This document shows, in pieces, positions 40,095 through 51,500 of a DNA stretch of 64,000 bases; within the stretch, counting starts at the first letter, position 1, and each line of letters begins with the position of its first letter. The stretch spans positions 124,001 to 188,000 of the forward strand of contig CATOSA010000032.1 of assembly GCA_951812315.1 (NCBI GenBank), given 5' to 3'. The translations under genes were made by a program, and so were the position numbers. The notes under the pieces were generated by a model. That model had not been told where the DNA came from, made no database searches, and saw nothing but the letters and a program-made list of their open reading frames with translations. This DNA is from an uncultured Burkholderiales bacterium. Its GTDB lineage: Bacteria; Pseudomonadota; Gammaproteobacteria; Burkholderiales; Eutrophovitaceae.

Positions 40095-40192
40095 GGTAAA
40101 GTCTTTTCGGCAAGTTTTATTCTTACATCTATGCCCATGTCTTTTACAATCAACCTATTTTTAATATTTGTGGCATGAAGTATATAATTCCC

Positions 40193-40200
40193 TTTTTTAG
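40193..40200. repeat. 8-bp target-site duplication, right (TTTTTTAG)
   Basis: See left copy. Confidence 0.9.
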
Positions 40201-40430
40201 AATGTCGCGCTCCTCACGCACTTGCTTGAGTTCGCGCTTTAGGCGCTCGAGCTCGGTGCGCTCGCACAGCGTTTTGGCACCCGGCCCACGGAAAGCATTG
40301 TCCTGGCCCTTTAGACGAATCTGCTCTCGCCATTTGTACAGCTGACTACGCGCTATGCCCAGTTCAACCGCGAGCTGGTCCCTGCGCACTATGTTGCCGG
40401 CTGCGGCTGGCACAGTACTCGCATGATGTC
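40201..40430 (-). mobile_element. IS3-family OrfA (HTH) fragment, separated from its OrfB by the 5-kb insertion
   Basis: VRRDQLAVELGIARSQLYKWREQIRLKGQDNAFRGPGAKTLCERTELERLKRELKQVREERDILKK; continuation KKAAAYFTKALP* lies at 35164-35200. Confidence 0.88.
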
Positions 40431-40480
40431 ACAGACTTGTTTCGTCCTCATACGCCGCCGAACCGGGCCCTATTTTCGCA

Positions 40481-42523
40481 ATGCCCAAAGCAGCCTCATC
40501 CCCAAACGACGCAATCCCGACAGGCGTATCGAGTGCATCGTCGTTCGACATCATTCTGGAGAAGGGCCATGACCTCGTTAGTGAGCGCGTCTCGATTGCA
40601 CTTGCCGAGATGTTCGACGAGGCGGACGAAGCGCTTACCGCATTCGGCAGCCTGTCGCGTCAACCAGGTCAAGAAGATTGGCGGCAAGTACACCGAGATC
40701 GACCCGTCCTCGCTCGAGCAGGCCGTCGAAGACGATCCGAACGAGTCGCTAAAGTTCGACGCTATGGCGTCCAGGCTGCGTCAATACTGTGATGAGGAGC
40801 TACTCGCGCTGGATCAGCGCGTGGGTGTGCTGGTCGGCGATGCCGATCTACAGTCCGGGGACAATCCATTTACACCCCAAGCCATCGTTAACGCCTATAA
40901 ACATACTTGCCGCCAGATCGATTCGAGCGTCGATGTTCGGCTTGTCCTTCTCAAGCTTTTCGACGACCACGTGCTCGACAAGATCCGAGGCGTGTACAAG
41001 GCCGTCAACGCGCTGCTTATCAAGAATTCGATCCTGCCCAAAATCCGGATTGCCGTCGAGCGCCGCAAGGAGCGCAGGAGAGCGCCATCTGGCGGACAAA
41101 GGCCCGAAAACGGAAGGGGTGACACGGGGAAGGGGACAACATTGCGCAGGAACAGACGAACGCCAACCCGGGCGGTGGCACGAACCAGATGGACACCATG
41201 ACACTGGACATCGTCGCGATGTTGTTCGATGACCTGTTCGACGATCCCAAAATTCCAATCAGCGTCAAAGGTCTCGCCGGCCGGCTGCAAACCCCGATGC
41301 TCAAGCTGGTGATCGCCGACAAGTCGTTTTTCTCGAGGAAAAGCCACCCTGCCCGGCAGATGCTCGACAAGCTGGGCGAGCTTTCGAGAAGCTTGCCCGC
41401 CACCATCAAGGAATCCGATCCGATCTACGCAAAGCTGGAGTCTATTATCCAGAGCTTTGTCGAAGAATTCAGGGACGGCATCAATACTTTCGACGGCCTG
41501 CGCAAGCAGTTCGACGCGCTAGTCGTCAACGTGAACGAGGGGGCCAAACAGGAAACGCAAGGCGTCACAAGTCAGATCAATCAGGAAGAAAAGCTCGCGC
41601 TTGCGAAAACCGCCGCGCAAGCAGAGATTACCGCGCGCCTTCGTGCCGGTACCGCTCCGAAACTGATCGTCGAGTTTCTGACACAGCACTGGGTCAGGCT
41701 GTTGGTCGTGACACATTTCAAGGCCAGCGAGGAAAGTCAGGCCTGGAAGAACACACTAAAGACGCTGGATGTATTGCTCTGGAGCGTTGAGCCTAAAGAG
41801 ACGCTCGAAGAGCGTCGCAAGATGATCGCGGTCTTGCCGAATCTGATCAAAATTCTCTCCGATGGATTGGCCTATGCCGGTATTGACGACGCGATTCGCG
41901 CGCAATTGCTCTCGGACTTGCGTAAGTTGCACAGCGTGATTCTCGGCCAGTCGGCACAACCGAGCACCGAAGCGCGCCACATGGAGTCTGTGATTGAGGA
42001 CGGGCCCGAAGAATCCGCGACCATTACTGAACCCGACCGGACTGAACCGGATGGGGCTGAGCCCGAAACTGGCGAAGAAATGCAGCTCGACTTTCGACCT
42101 GGGAAGCACAAATCGGCCGCGATTTCCGAACCGGCAAATACGGAGACGATGGAAACGGCACTCCCCGGGGAGCAGTCGCCAACTACGGATTTGCTGTCGG
42201 CGTCCCTGGGTCGAGAACCGGGGCCGGAACCTACTGAGAGCACAGCGTTGAAGTACGAAGAGCCTTCCGCGCAATTGCGCGCTGAATTGGATCAAGTGGT
42301 GGATGCCACGCGCACGATGTTTTCCGATATCGACCGCTTTATCATGCTCGGTCAATCCACGGAAGCCATCGGCGTGCTCGAGTCACGAATCACGCACGAG
42401 CCGTCCGATCGCGACTCATGGATCAAGCTGATGGCGATATACCGGGACGAAGACATGAAAGACGATTTTTACCGCACCTACGCCATCTTCAGCGAGCAGT
42501 TCGGCGAAAACTCGGGCTCCTGA
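40481..42523 (+). pseudogene. DUF1631 family protein with frameshifts near 40650 and 41080
   Basis: GHDLVSERVSIALAEMFDEADEAL; LALDQRVGVLVGDADLQSGDNPFTPQAIVNAYKHTCRQIDSSVDVRLVLLKLFDDHVLDKIRGVYKAVNALLIKNSILP; MLFDDLFDDPKIPISVKGLAGRLQTPMLKLVIADKSFFSRKSHPARQMLD. Confidence 0.8.
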
Positions 42524-42826
42524 GCAAACGAATAAGCGGGGACCGGTCCTGAGGCTTTCCCGCATTTATGGCGCAATGGTATACGCATCAATTTTCTGTT
42601 ATTCGAGTGGTGCGATACCCTGTAGGGGGAGTAGTTGCTTGAGGTAATGCGGTGGTCCATCGAGAATTCTCCGAGCCGGGTCAGCACCGATATCTCAGTG
42701 CGCTTGCGCAGCGTAGCGCCAAATTGCAGCTCGAGCTGGCTTGCTTTGGCACTTTGTCCGATCAGTCGTTGAACAAACGCGGCCTGATGCACGATCAGTA
42801 GTAAGACGTTCAAACGCTGCGCACTA

Positions 42827-43354
42827 TTGGCCTTGCTTCGGAGCCACCGCTTCTTGTCCACTTTTGCCGCCGCTCTACTGTTGACATTCCTGAGTGCAGT
42901 CGATGCCACCGCACAGGAGTTCAATATGACCGGCACCTGGCGAAACGAAGCGTTTTCGACTGAAGTGCTTTTTGAATACCGAGACGGCGGTGTCGTGGCT
43001 ACCTACGTGTCGCTACCTCCAGGATGGGACCAATTCAGCTTTGATGTGGTTGGCGACGTCGTTTACGAAGGCACGATGGTCGATAGTCGATTCGACGGTA
43101 ACCTGTTCACCAAGTTTCGAAACCTGAATTCGGTTGGATGCGAAGACGGAACTCGAATCGGCACGCCCGTGTATTTCGATTTCGTGTACGGCGATGAGGT
43201 GGATGTGGCGACAGGCAATTACAAGGCCGTCAGCATCGATCCCGGTTGTACGCTTGTCTACGGCGACGATTCGCCAATCGAGCTGACGCGGCGATCCACA
43301 ACCATTGTCACAGGCCGTCCGGAGGATATCTTCGGCCCGGGTATATCGAACTGA
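42827..43354 (+). CDS. Secreted hypothetical protein
   Basis: Sec-type signal LLRSHRFLSTFAAALLLTFLSAVDATAQ; 175 aa; convergent with the toxin gene. Confidence 0.6.
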   Translation: MALLRSHRFLSTFAAALLLTFLSAVDATAQEFNMTGTWRNEAFSTEVLFEYRDGGVVATYVSLPPGWDQFSFDVVGDVVYEGTMVDSRFDGNLFTKFRNLNSVGCEDGTRIGTPVYFDFVYGDEVDVATGNYKAVSIDPGCTLVYGDDSPIELTRRSTTIVTGRPEDIFGPGISN

Positions 43355-46300
43355 CCTGAATAGCCCGATAACCGGCAGGTCAGTTACGCGGACAATAACC
43401 ACGCTGCTGAATTTTGGGTCGTTGCGCAGACTCTCGGTAACCTGGGTTCTCCGTTCCGGCCTCATTTGTTGGCGATCATTCATCAACGATTTCCCTTCCT
43501 CACGCGTGAGGTCCATATTGTGCTGCTCCAGAAACTCGGCCAGTTCTTCGGTGTGAATGCCGGCTACGAGAACCTCCATACTCATGCCACGTCGAAAATT
43601 TCGAACACGCCGCTGTCGCTCCGTCAACGTGATCTCCCCGGCTTCCGCTCGTCTTAATTCACGTTCAATTTTCTTGATGTGATCCTCAAGACGCTCATTC
43701 GCACCTAGCCGCGTAATGCCGATGTATGCAGAATCGCCGCCGAATGCTGGATTGGTACCGCGATACACAATGTAACGACCTCCGAGACCGACATCGACTG
43801 GAGGATCAGCGTTGTGCACCAGTACGCCGGCACCAACGAAATAGTTTGGAATCTCATCGACATCCAGGTTATAGGATGGCGCCTCAATATCTTGTGCCAG
43901 AGATACCGTGGTAACGACCATCGAATTGCCACCGGTGTCCTGCAGGACCATTCCCGGGCGGATGTAACTCGCCTGTACCCATTTCTGCAGGCTGGCGACC
44001 CAGAACGGATGTCGGCCGGTTGCCCGAATCTGTTCTCCCCCTGCCTCGATCACGTAGAAATGCGTCGTACGGTTGATGAGTAATTCGTCGACGCGCCGTT
44101 CGACGACGTTCTGAGTCTCGAAATCGTAAGACAGGACGAAATCCCCGCGGCGAAGCTGATCGATGCGCCGCGGCCCATCTGGCGTCCACACCATTGTGTC
44201 CGCCGAGAAACACGGTATCGGCGTCAGCGCGCGCCGTTGCGGCTCAACCTGATTCGTCACGGCATTCAGCTGCTGTTGCTGTTCGCGCAAATCTCTCGAG
44301 CGAAGACGATTAGCCTGATTCCGGGCCTCGAGCGCGTCGCGTCTTGCAGCAGCCTCCCTCTGCCGTTTACGTTTCTGCGTTCGACTCAAGCCTGGCTCGA
44401 AACTCTTGTCATATAGTCGATCCGCTTCTCTGTTCAATCGACGCGCCTTCGCCTGAAGATTGCCGATCTTGGACCGGGTGTTTGAAACACGCTCTTCCAG
44501 GCGGGCTTTTGTTCGCCGCAGATCATCAACCCCTTCAGCCGCGACAAACCCTCGACCAGGGTTCGAGTCGACCCGTGCCACCATGCGTTCGTAATTTCGC
44601 AGCTGACTTTCGAGACTATCGAGTTCTCGGGTGATGGCGTCGGCTTGATCCCCAGTGAGATTGCCGCGGCGCAACTGACGCATGCGATCTTCGATAATCG
44701 CAGGTAGCTTCTGCACCTCAAGTGTGGCTTCCCACGCAGCAGATCCGATAGGGGGATCGCGACCGCCGAACCAGCTCCGAATACGGCGCATCAGGTCACG
44801 AACGCGCCCCGACATACCTGAATAGCGGTTCATCAGCCGCTGTGCGCGAATGCAGCCGGATGTCGTTCACCGTCGCGTCGGGCCCCGCTCGAATGCGCAC
44901 GTTCGTGACCAGACCGTCAGCATCGAGATCGTATTCGACGCGTACGGTTTTGCCCGGCAGTTCCGGATCAACTACTAGCGGCGTCTGTTCTCGTACCCGT
45001 GGCGGAAGTCCTTCAGCCAGCTCCGACGCATTCGCCCTTTGTCCTGAACCTGGAAGAGACTCATTCCCGGATGGCGGCGGACGTCGCCCGACCATCGGCA
45101 CGTCGTCGGCTTCACGGGCAAGCCTCGTACCGACCATCTGCAGCAAATCAACACCTTCGTCGTCCAGAAGTTGCTGCGCGCGTTGAGCGGCGCGCCGCTG
45201 TTCAGCCGTCAGACCCGTCATGCGTCCAGCGCGAACCTCGCCAAGAAAATGACCCAGACTCTCGAGCTCGGTCTTGGACAGACGGCCAATCATCTCCGCC
45301 GCGTCGTCCATGTCATTCAGGAGCCGGGCCGCACGTGCCATGCGCGTCCGGTGAAGAACATCACCGGCACTGCCGACGGCGCCGAGACCTGCAAGCGCCG
45401 TTTCGGCGAATACGCCGGCCAACGAGCGTTCGCGCGCTTCGGCGCGCCGCTGCCGGCTCATTCCAAGAATCTCGGCGGAGCCGCGCGCAAAATCCAGCTC
45501 CCGCTGGCTGTCCACATATTCCATGGCGCCCGTAATGCCGGTGTATATGAGATCGCCAATATCTGCGGTCAGTGCCAACAGCGCTGCCCATGTACCGCGG
45601 AACACGAGGCCTACGGTACCGGCAACGGCCGTCGCCGCGGTGACCACAACCGCCGTATCCGCTTTCGAGTAGTCCGCCTGCGCACACACAGCGGCCGCGA
45701 GATTGCTGACGCCGCGAACGGCCGCCCGCGCCTCTCTGTCAACCACCCAGACGTCGTTCTCAAGCTTCATAAGCTTCGGTATCAATGAGGCAACCACAGG
45801 TTGAAATCCGAGACCGGTAATCTCGATAACGTCGTCGAAGTCACAATCGCCCGCGTCGCGGGAACGCTCGTACACCTCGACGATCTGGTTGCGGTAGGCC
45901 TCTAGCCCCTCGACCAGAGCGGCGTCGGACCACACCTTCGCCGCTGCGACGTCGTTGCCGAAATAGATCTGAAAGTACGCGGAGTCGTAGTCTTCATCGA
46001 ACGCAAGCCGAAACGGCTGATCGACACCAAACGTGTCGTGACCATCGATCTTGATCGTCGTCAGCGGAAAATTCTCATTGTCCATGTGCGGCTTAAGCGC
46101 GCGGCGCATGGCGGCGATCTGTTCGGGAGTCTTGACAACCGGGATGCGCTGAATGACGTCCGCCATCATGCGCTCGAACTCGTCGTTGAGCAACAATACG
46201 GCAGCCATATCGCGTACATTGACGCGTAACCCGCGATTCTCCCAATCCCACACAATAAGGTTTGTGACTAGGTCATATTCACTGCCGGACAAAGTCCGCC

Positions 46301-47863
46301 AGTCATGCACCGCGATGTTCTTGCAGTCTGCCGCTCGCTTGAGCGCAGCTTTCCAAAGTGAGCCGAGCCGCGCGGGTGTTCTGGACACGCGCGCCTGCGC
46401 GTCCCACGCGGCGCGCGTCTGCTGACGAGTGGCTTCGGCCTGCCCTACCGATGTATCGCGCCCACCCTGCACCATCGCAAGCAGGCCTTCCTCGCCGAGT
46501 TTCGCTGACAGCAAGTCGCCGTCACGGACCCGAACCTGCCGGTTCCCGGGGTTCGCATCTACCAGTTGTATCGGCGGTGTGCGGTACAGCAGCGGCGAGC
46601 CGGACACCGGCGTCGCAGTCCACGTGCGCGCACTTCCGTCGGGGATAATTGCGCCGTTGTGGCCGACAATTACCGGGATGCGCTGCAGCACCAGTACGGC
46701 GGTCCGCACCTCGATTTGAATTACCTCGGGCACGAAAACGTGCGTTGTTCCTTCGTGCCCGGAAACGAAGCTGTCACCCGCCGGGATGTTTTCCGACTGA
46801 AACTCCCGGGTAAAACGCATCTCGGCCACCATGTCGCCGAATTGCAGCTGCCACTCCGCTTCTGCGCCGTTGAGCTTGAGTTTCTTGTCGCCGGGCCTCA
46901 CACCCGGCTCCAACCGTGCCCTGACGATGATTGCCGTCAGTTCTTCGATGCGGTCCCGATACTCGGCCGGCAGCGCTTCACGCGCCATTTGCCAACCACG
47001 TTCGAAATCAGGCCCCGTGATCCTGTTTTCCGCATCCGCGGCCACCTGTTGTCGGCTGTAGGTCAGGCGTTCGTCATTTAGCGACTCGACGTTGACCGGA
47101 TCGCCGACCGCATCGGGAAGATTGACGCCGTAGATGAACAGGCTTCTGTAAGCGACTTCCCCTTCTGGCGGGTAGGTGTGCGACGGTACTTCCGGATGAC
47201 TTCGTGCCGTCTGAGCCTCAAGCACCTGAACGCCGGCTATTCGCGTCGGCGCCCGTCGCCAGATCTCGGGGCCGTACTGGAGACCCGCACTCTGCTCGCC
47301 GCGGACCTCGCGAAAAGTGCCAAGGCGCCCTCGCCCGTTTGGACTGCGCTGCGTAACGGGATCGACGTAGTAGCTCCACGTACCCGACATCATGCCGTCG
47401 TCATCGAGTTCAAAATCCAGCTCGACCTTGTTTTCGTCGGCGCCGGCACGCACGCGCAGAGGATACTCGCGCTGGTACGGAAGCGAATCTCGCGTGTCTC
47501 TTCAGGCAGTCGATATGCTGCAACGGGGTCCTCGCCGAATCTAGGCACATCCGGCTGGGTATAAGGAGACTCGCCCTCAAGCGTCAGCGTGACTGTATCG
47601 CCGCGGACGGTTAGTGCGGTGCTGTTGAGTTCGTATTCGCGTCCCCGATGTTCGAGTACAACACGCGCACTGCCGCCATCGCTATTGATAAACGCTTTGC
47701 CGCGTATACCGCCGAGTTCCTTGTCGTCGTAGAGGACCTCCCAGCGGCCGCCGAGCTCGCGAGGTTCAATCGCCCAGGCCGGCGCACTGAAAAGCGCTGC
47801 GAGGAGAAATAGCGCGCCGATGAATATTCGCTCGCGCTTCACGACGTCAATCCGGCTCGACAA
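43013..47863 (-). pseudogene. Secreted polymorphic toxin: signal peptide, large N-terminal region, pretoxin Hint domain, C-terminal GIY-YIG-like nuclease; two frameshifts (near 47455 and 44840)
   Basis: Frames 47390-47863, 44796-47453 and 43013-44833 join as one protein; CFSADTMVWTPDGPRRIDQLRRGDFVLSYD...GRHPFWV...DEIPNYFVGAGVLVHN; then GGRYIVYRGTNPAFGGDSAYIGITRLGANERLEDHIKK. Confidence 0.82.
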
Positions 47864-48563
47864 CGGGCGTCATTGGCGGACCCAGGCCGCCATCATCCGG
47901 CCAGAGCTGGAAACGCTGCGACCGAAAGACACTGCCCTCCTGCTCCGCAACCCTGCTTACTTCGATTTGCAGGCGTGACTCCTCGGCGAGCAGTTCGACC
48001 GTCTGACGATCTCCCTGCGGACCGGCCCCGTCATAACGGATCTCGAGAATCAACGGCACAGCATAAAGCGCATGATCGACCGCGCGGGGTTCCTGCCCGT
48101 TCGGGGCCAGAAATAGTGCGATGCTCGGAATGTCTCGCTTGAACGTCTTTTCGACAGCCAGCGGGTCACGGGGCTCGAAGGTTCCATCCTCGAAACACTG
48201 GAAACGGGGACTCGTGTACGTCGCCTGAATTTCATTTTCGTCGCTCAGTTGCCCCTCAATTCTGAGCATTCTAAAATCGTCCGGCACCTCACAGTCCACG
48301 TCGAGCAACAGCCGATAACGGGCAAGTTCGAGCGCGCGGCCACTCAGCGAACCGTCGAAAATCAGACCAGTAGACGTGCGCAATGCAACCCGGTCCTGAA
48401 CCTGCGCGATAGTCAGAACGTTGCCGACTTCGTCTGTCCAGCGGACTTCGAGATTCGCAGCCTGGGCGCTCGCCGGCTTGGCAACCAGCAAGACGATCAA
48501 GAAGATCGCAAGGGTGCCGCACCACGAGGGCTTCTGCATGCGATCAGCCGCCTTGCAAAGCAT
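47847..48563 (-). CDS. Secreted hypothetical protein in toxin locus
   Basis: Signal MQKPSWCGTLAIFLIVLLVAKPASAQA; overlaps the toxin start by 17 nt. Confidence 0.65.
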   Translation of the reverse strand: MLCKAADRMQKPSWCGTLAIFLIVLLVAKPASAQAANLEVRWTDEVGNVLTIAQVQDRVALRTSTGLIFDGSLSGRALELARYRLLLDVDCEVPDDFRMLRIEGQLSDENEIQATYTSPRFQCFEDGTFEPRDPLAVEKTFKRDIPSIALFLAPNGQEPRAVDHALYAVPLILEIRYDGAGPQGDRQTVELLAEESRLQIEVSRVAEQEGSVFRSQRFQLWPDDGGLGPPMTPVVEPD

Positions 48564-51500
48564 CGCCGCTTCCGGTCAGTATCGTGATCGTCACGCGGCG
48601 ATTCCGTTGCCTCCCTTCTTCAGATTCATTGCTGGCGACTGGCCGCGTATCACCCCAGCCCAACGTGGATACGCGCTCGGCTGCGACGCCCTCATTGCCG
48701 ACCAGCCAAATGCGTACCGACTCCGCGCGTTGCTGCGACAGGCGTTGATTGCCATCAGTGGTACCCACATTGTCGGTATGCCCCTCGACCAGAACGTCGG
48801 CATTCGGGTATTTGCGAAGCACAACACCAACCTGTCGCATGACGTCCATGGCGTACGGATTGATTTCCGATTCGCCGGTCGCGTATAGAACATCGCCCGG
48901 CAGTCGCAGCTCGATACCTTCGTCGGTCTCGACGAAGTCAATATCCTGAAGCGCGCGTTCGAGTTCCTCAATGACAATGTCGAGGCTGAGACTTGGCCGC
49001 TCGATGTAGACGTTGTTATGCCAGCCCCATACCTTCGGGACCGAGATGCCCCGAATCCATTGTTCGATTTCCGTAACCTCCGCGACTTGAGCAAACACAT
49101 CGTAGTCGCCGGTTCAAGCGTCCAGACGATCGGATTATTCGCGGTTTCGCGAATCGGCGTATCGTGGCCGGCGCGATAGAGCTTGATGGTGACATCGTCC
49201 ATGAGTTCGCCCGGTTGGCCGTAGACGGCAACCCGCAGTACACCCGTACCGTACTGACCCTGACCCGCATCGTAGCCATGTAACGGTGAATCCGCGGTCA
49301 ACGTCAACGACTGTATGTTATTGGACAGGTCGTGATCAGTTTCCGGCGTGCGTGCGCGCACGATAATGCGCTCAAGTCCGAACCAATACTGAAGCGGTAT
49401 TTCCACCGTGCGGACCTGCATGGGACCGACCTCGGAGAGGCGCTTCTGCCCCAACAGGTAGCGGTCAGCGATGTCCTGTTCTGTCAGCTCGCTTGGTCCG
49501 CCATAGACGTCGAGCACGATTTCGGATGCCGTTGCCTGGCCGATATTCGCGACATTAATGCCGAGCCGAATCTCTTCGCCATCCGTAAACTGATCCGGCA
49601 TCGCATCCACTAGCTCGCTGAACAGGCCGATGTCCGGGCGATCATGGTTGAGACGCTGCGACGTGTACAGTAACTCGTCGGCCTCTGCCTGCGAGTCTGC
49701 AAAGACGAACTGCTCGACAAACTCGAGGTCTGTCAGCAGTGCGAAGTCAGACGCAACGACATAATGACCGGGGTTGAAGTGCTCCGTCCGAAAGTAAACT
49801 TTGTTGCTTCGATTGCCGGAGCCGTAATTCAGCAGGTTCGGGTCGATCTGAAACAGAAAGTTGCCGTCCGGAATAACATCGTTCATGTTCGCAACTTCAT
49901 GGCCGTTCAACAGAATGCTCACGTCATGCTTCTCATACGCGTTTCGGCTCCACGGCAGGCTGAACTGCGTTTTCAGGAACGCCCAATTGACGTTGGGAAA
50001 CAGACTTGGCCAGCGCACGGCTTCCGACCACTCACCATCAGGCAGTTGACGCTTGGTGGTGTACAGGTGGTCGACGGCACGACCCGGTGCTGCCTTGTCG
50101 CTGTGGTAAACAATCGCGACCCGATCTCCGTCGACTGATACGGATGGCGACACAGAGTAGCCCTGATCCGCAGTGAGTTGAGTCGGCGTCTCCCAGTTCT
50201 GCCCGTAGTCTTCGCTGTGTGCGACGTAGACTTCGCTGGCCGGTCCTTCGCTGGTCACGAAGGCGAGGTGCAGCCGGTCATTGGTATCGAACCGGATATC
50301 CGGCTGGCGCGCGTCGAACAGTGCGCGAACAGACTGTTCTGATTCACCGAAACTACGCTCCCCGCGAGCGACGGCTGCGGGGACAACGCCGTGAATCAGG
50401 CGAATACCTTCCGCGACGTATCCTTCGTAAGCCAGGTGATAGTCACCATTTGACGCGATTGCCATTTTGCCGATGGTCGTTTCGACGACTGCGTCGGCGA
50501 CCGTTACCGCCGCGCCGAACGTCGCGCCCGCATCGGTGCTCAAGGCCAGACGCAACCGCGACGTGTCCTCGTCCTGCGCTACCCAAAGCACGTGGAGACG
50601 ATCGTCGAACCAGTACAGTCGCGGCAGCGTGTTGTCACGATGCGCACGACCGAGAGTGACAGCATCGCGCCATGTTTCGCCGTGGTCCGAGCTGGTGCGT
50701 ACCGCGATAACCCGGCTCCCGTCCGAGCCCCGCTCCCAGGCGGCCGCAATCGCACCATTCGAGCGGGCAACGACATGCGGCCAGCGCGCCGGCTCGCCCG
50801 AATCGCTGAGGGTATGCTGGCGCGCCGCGAGCGAACCGTCGCGGCTGACCCGCCGATAGATAGCAGAAGGTTTACCGCCGTCCGGTGCCGGCTGGTGCCA
50901 GACAGCATGAACGTCCGACGCACCGAAGTACAACGCCGGCATCATTGCATTGCTGGTCTCGAGGTCAACGCCGATCCAGTCCGCTGTGCCGCGAAGATTG
51001 ACGCCCCCCTCCGGTCCATCGCCCACTGCCGTGACCATATTGTTCAGACGCGATGTTCGACCCAGCTCCTCGGCCATGTATTCCGCGTCGTCCCTGACCG
51101 TTGCCAGCTTCCGACTCAGTTGGCGCTCTTCATCGTTCTCCAGTGTCGCTGCGTCACCAAGCCGCTCGCGAACCTCGCCGAGTGCGCGCAACGACGTAGC
51201 GATCAGAGTTACGAACATGTCGTCGGTGTCATCCCCCTCCATTTGACGGAGTCGCTCGCGCAGCGCTACCTCTTCGCGATCGAGTGCGTCTCTCCTGGAT
51301 TGTTCGGTCTCGGTCTCGGTTCGCTCTTCTGCCGTGACGGGACGTCGTCCACCCGGACCGAAAGGAAACCGGATGTCGATCGACTGTGGTCTGCCTTCAT
51401 TCTGACCGTCACCTTGCCCGGAGCCAGCGCCCTGTTGCTGACCCGAGTCGCCAGTTCCTCCTCCGCCATTGGCGCCGGCCGGAGTAGTTATCTGCTCGTG

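Larger units (their letters stand above)
35203..40192 (-). mobile_element. IS1595-like transposable element carrying DNA methyltransferase/restriction genes (4,990 bp)
   Basis: Left end GGTAATTATATACTTAATGCCACAAAATATTA versus reverse complement of right end GGGAATTATATACTTCATGCCACAAATATTAAA; 8-bp TSD; IS1595/ISXO2-type transposase inside; disrupts IS3 orfA at ...ERDILKK. Confidence 0.9.
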
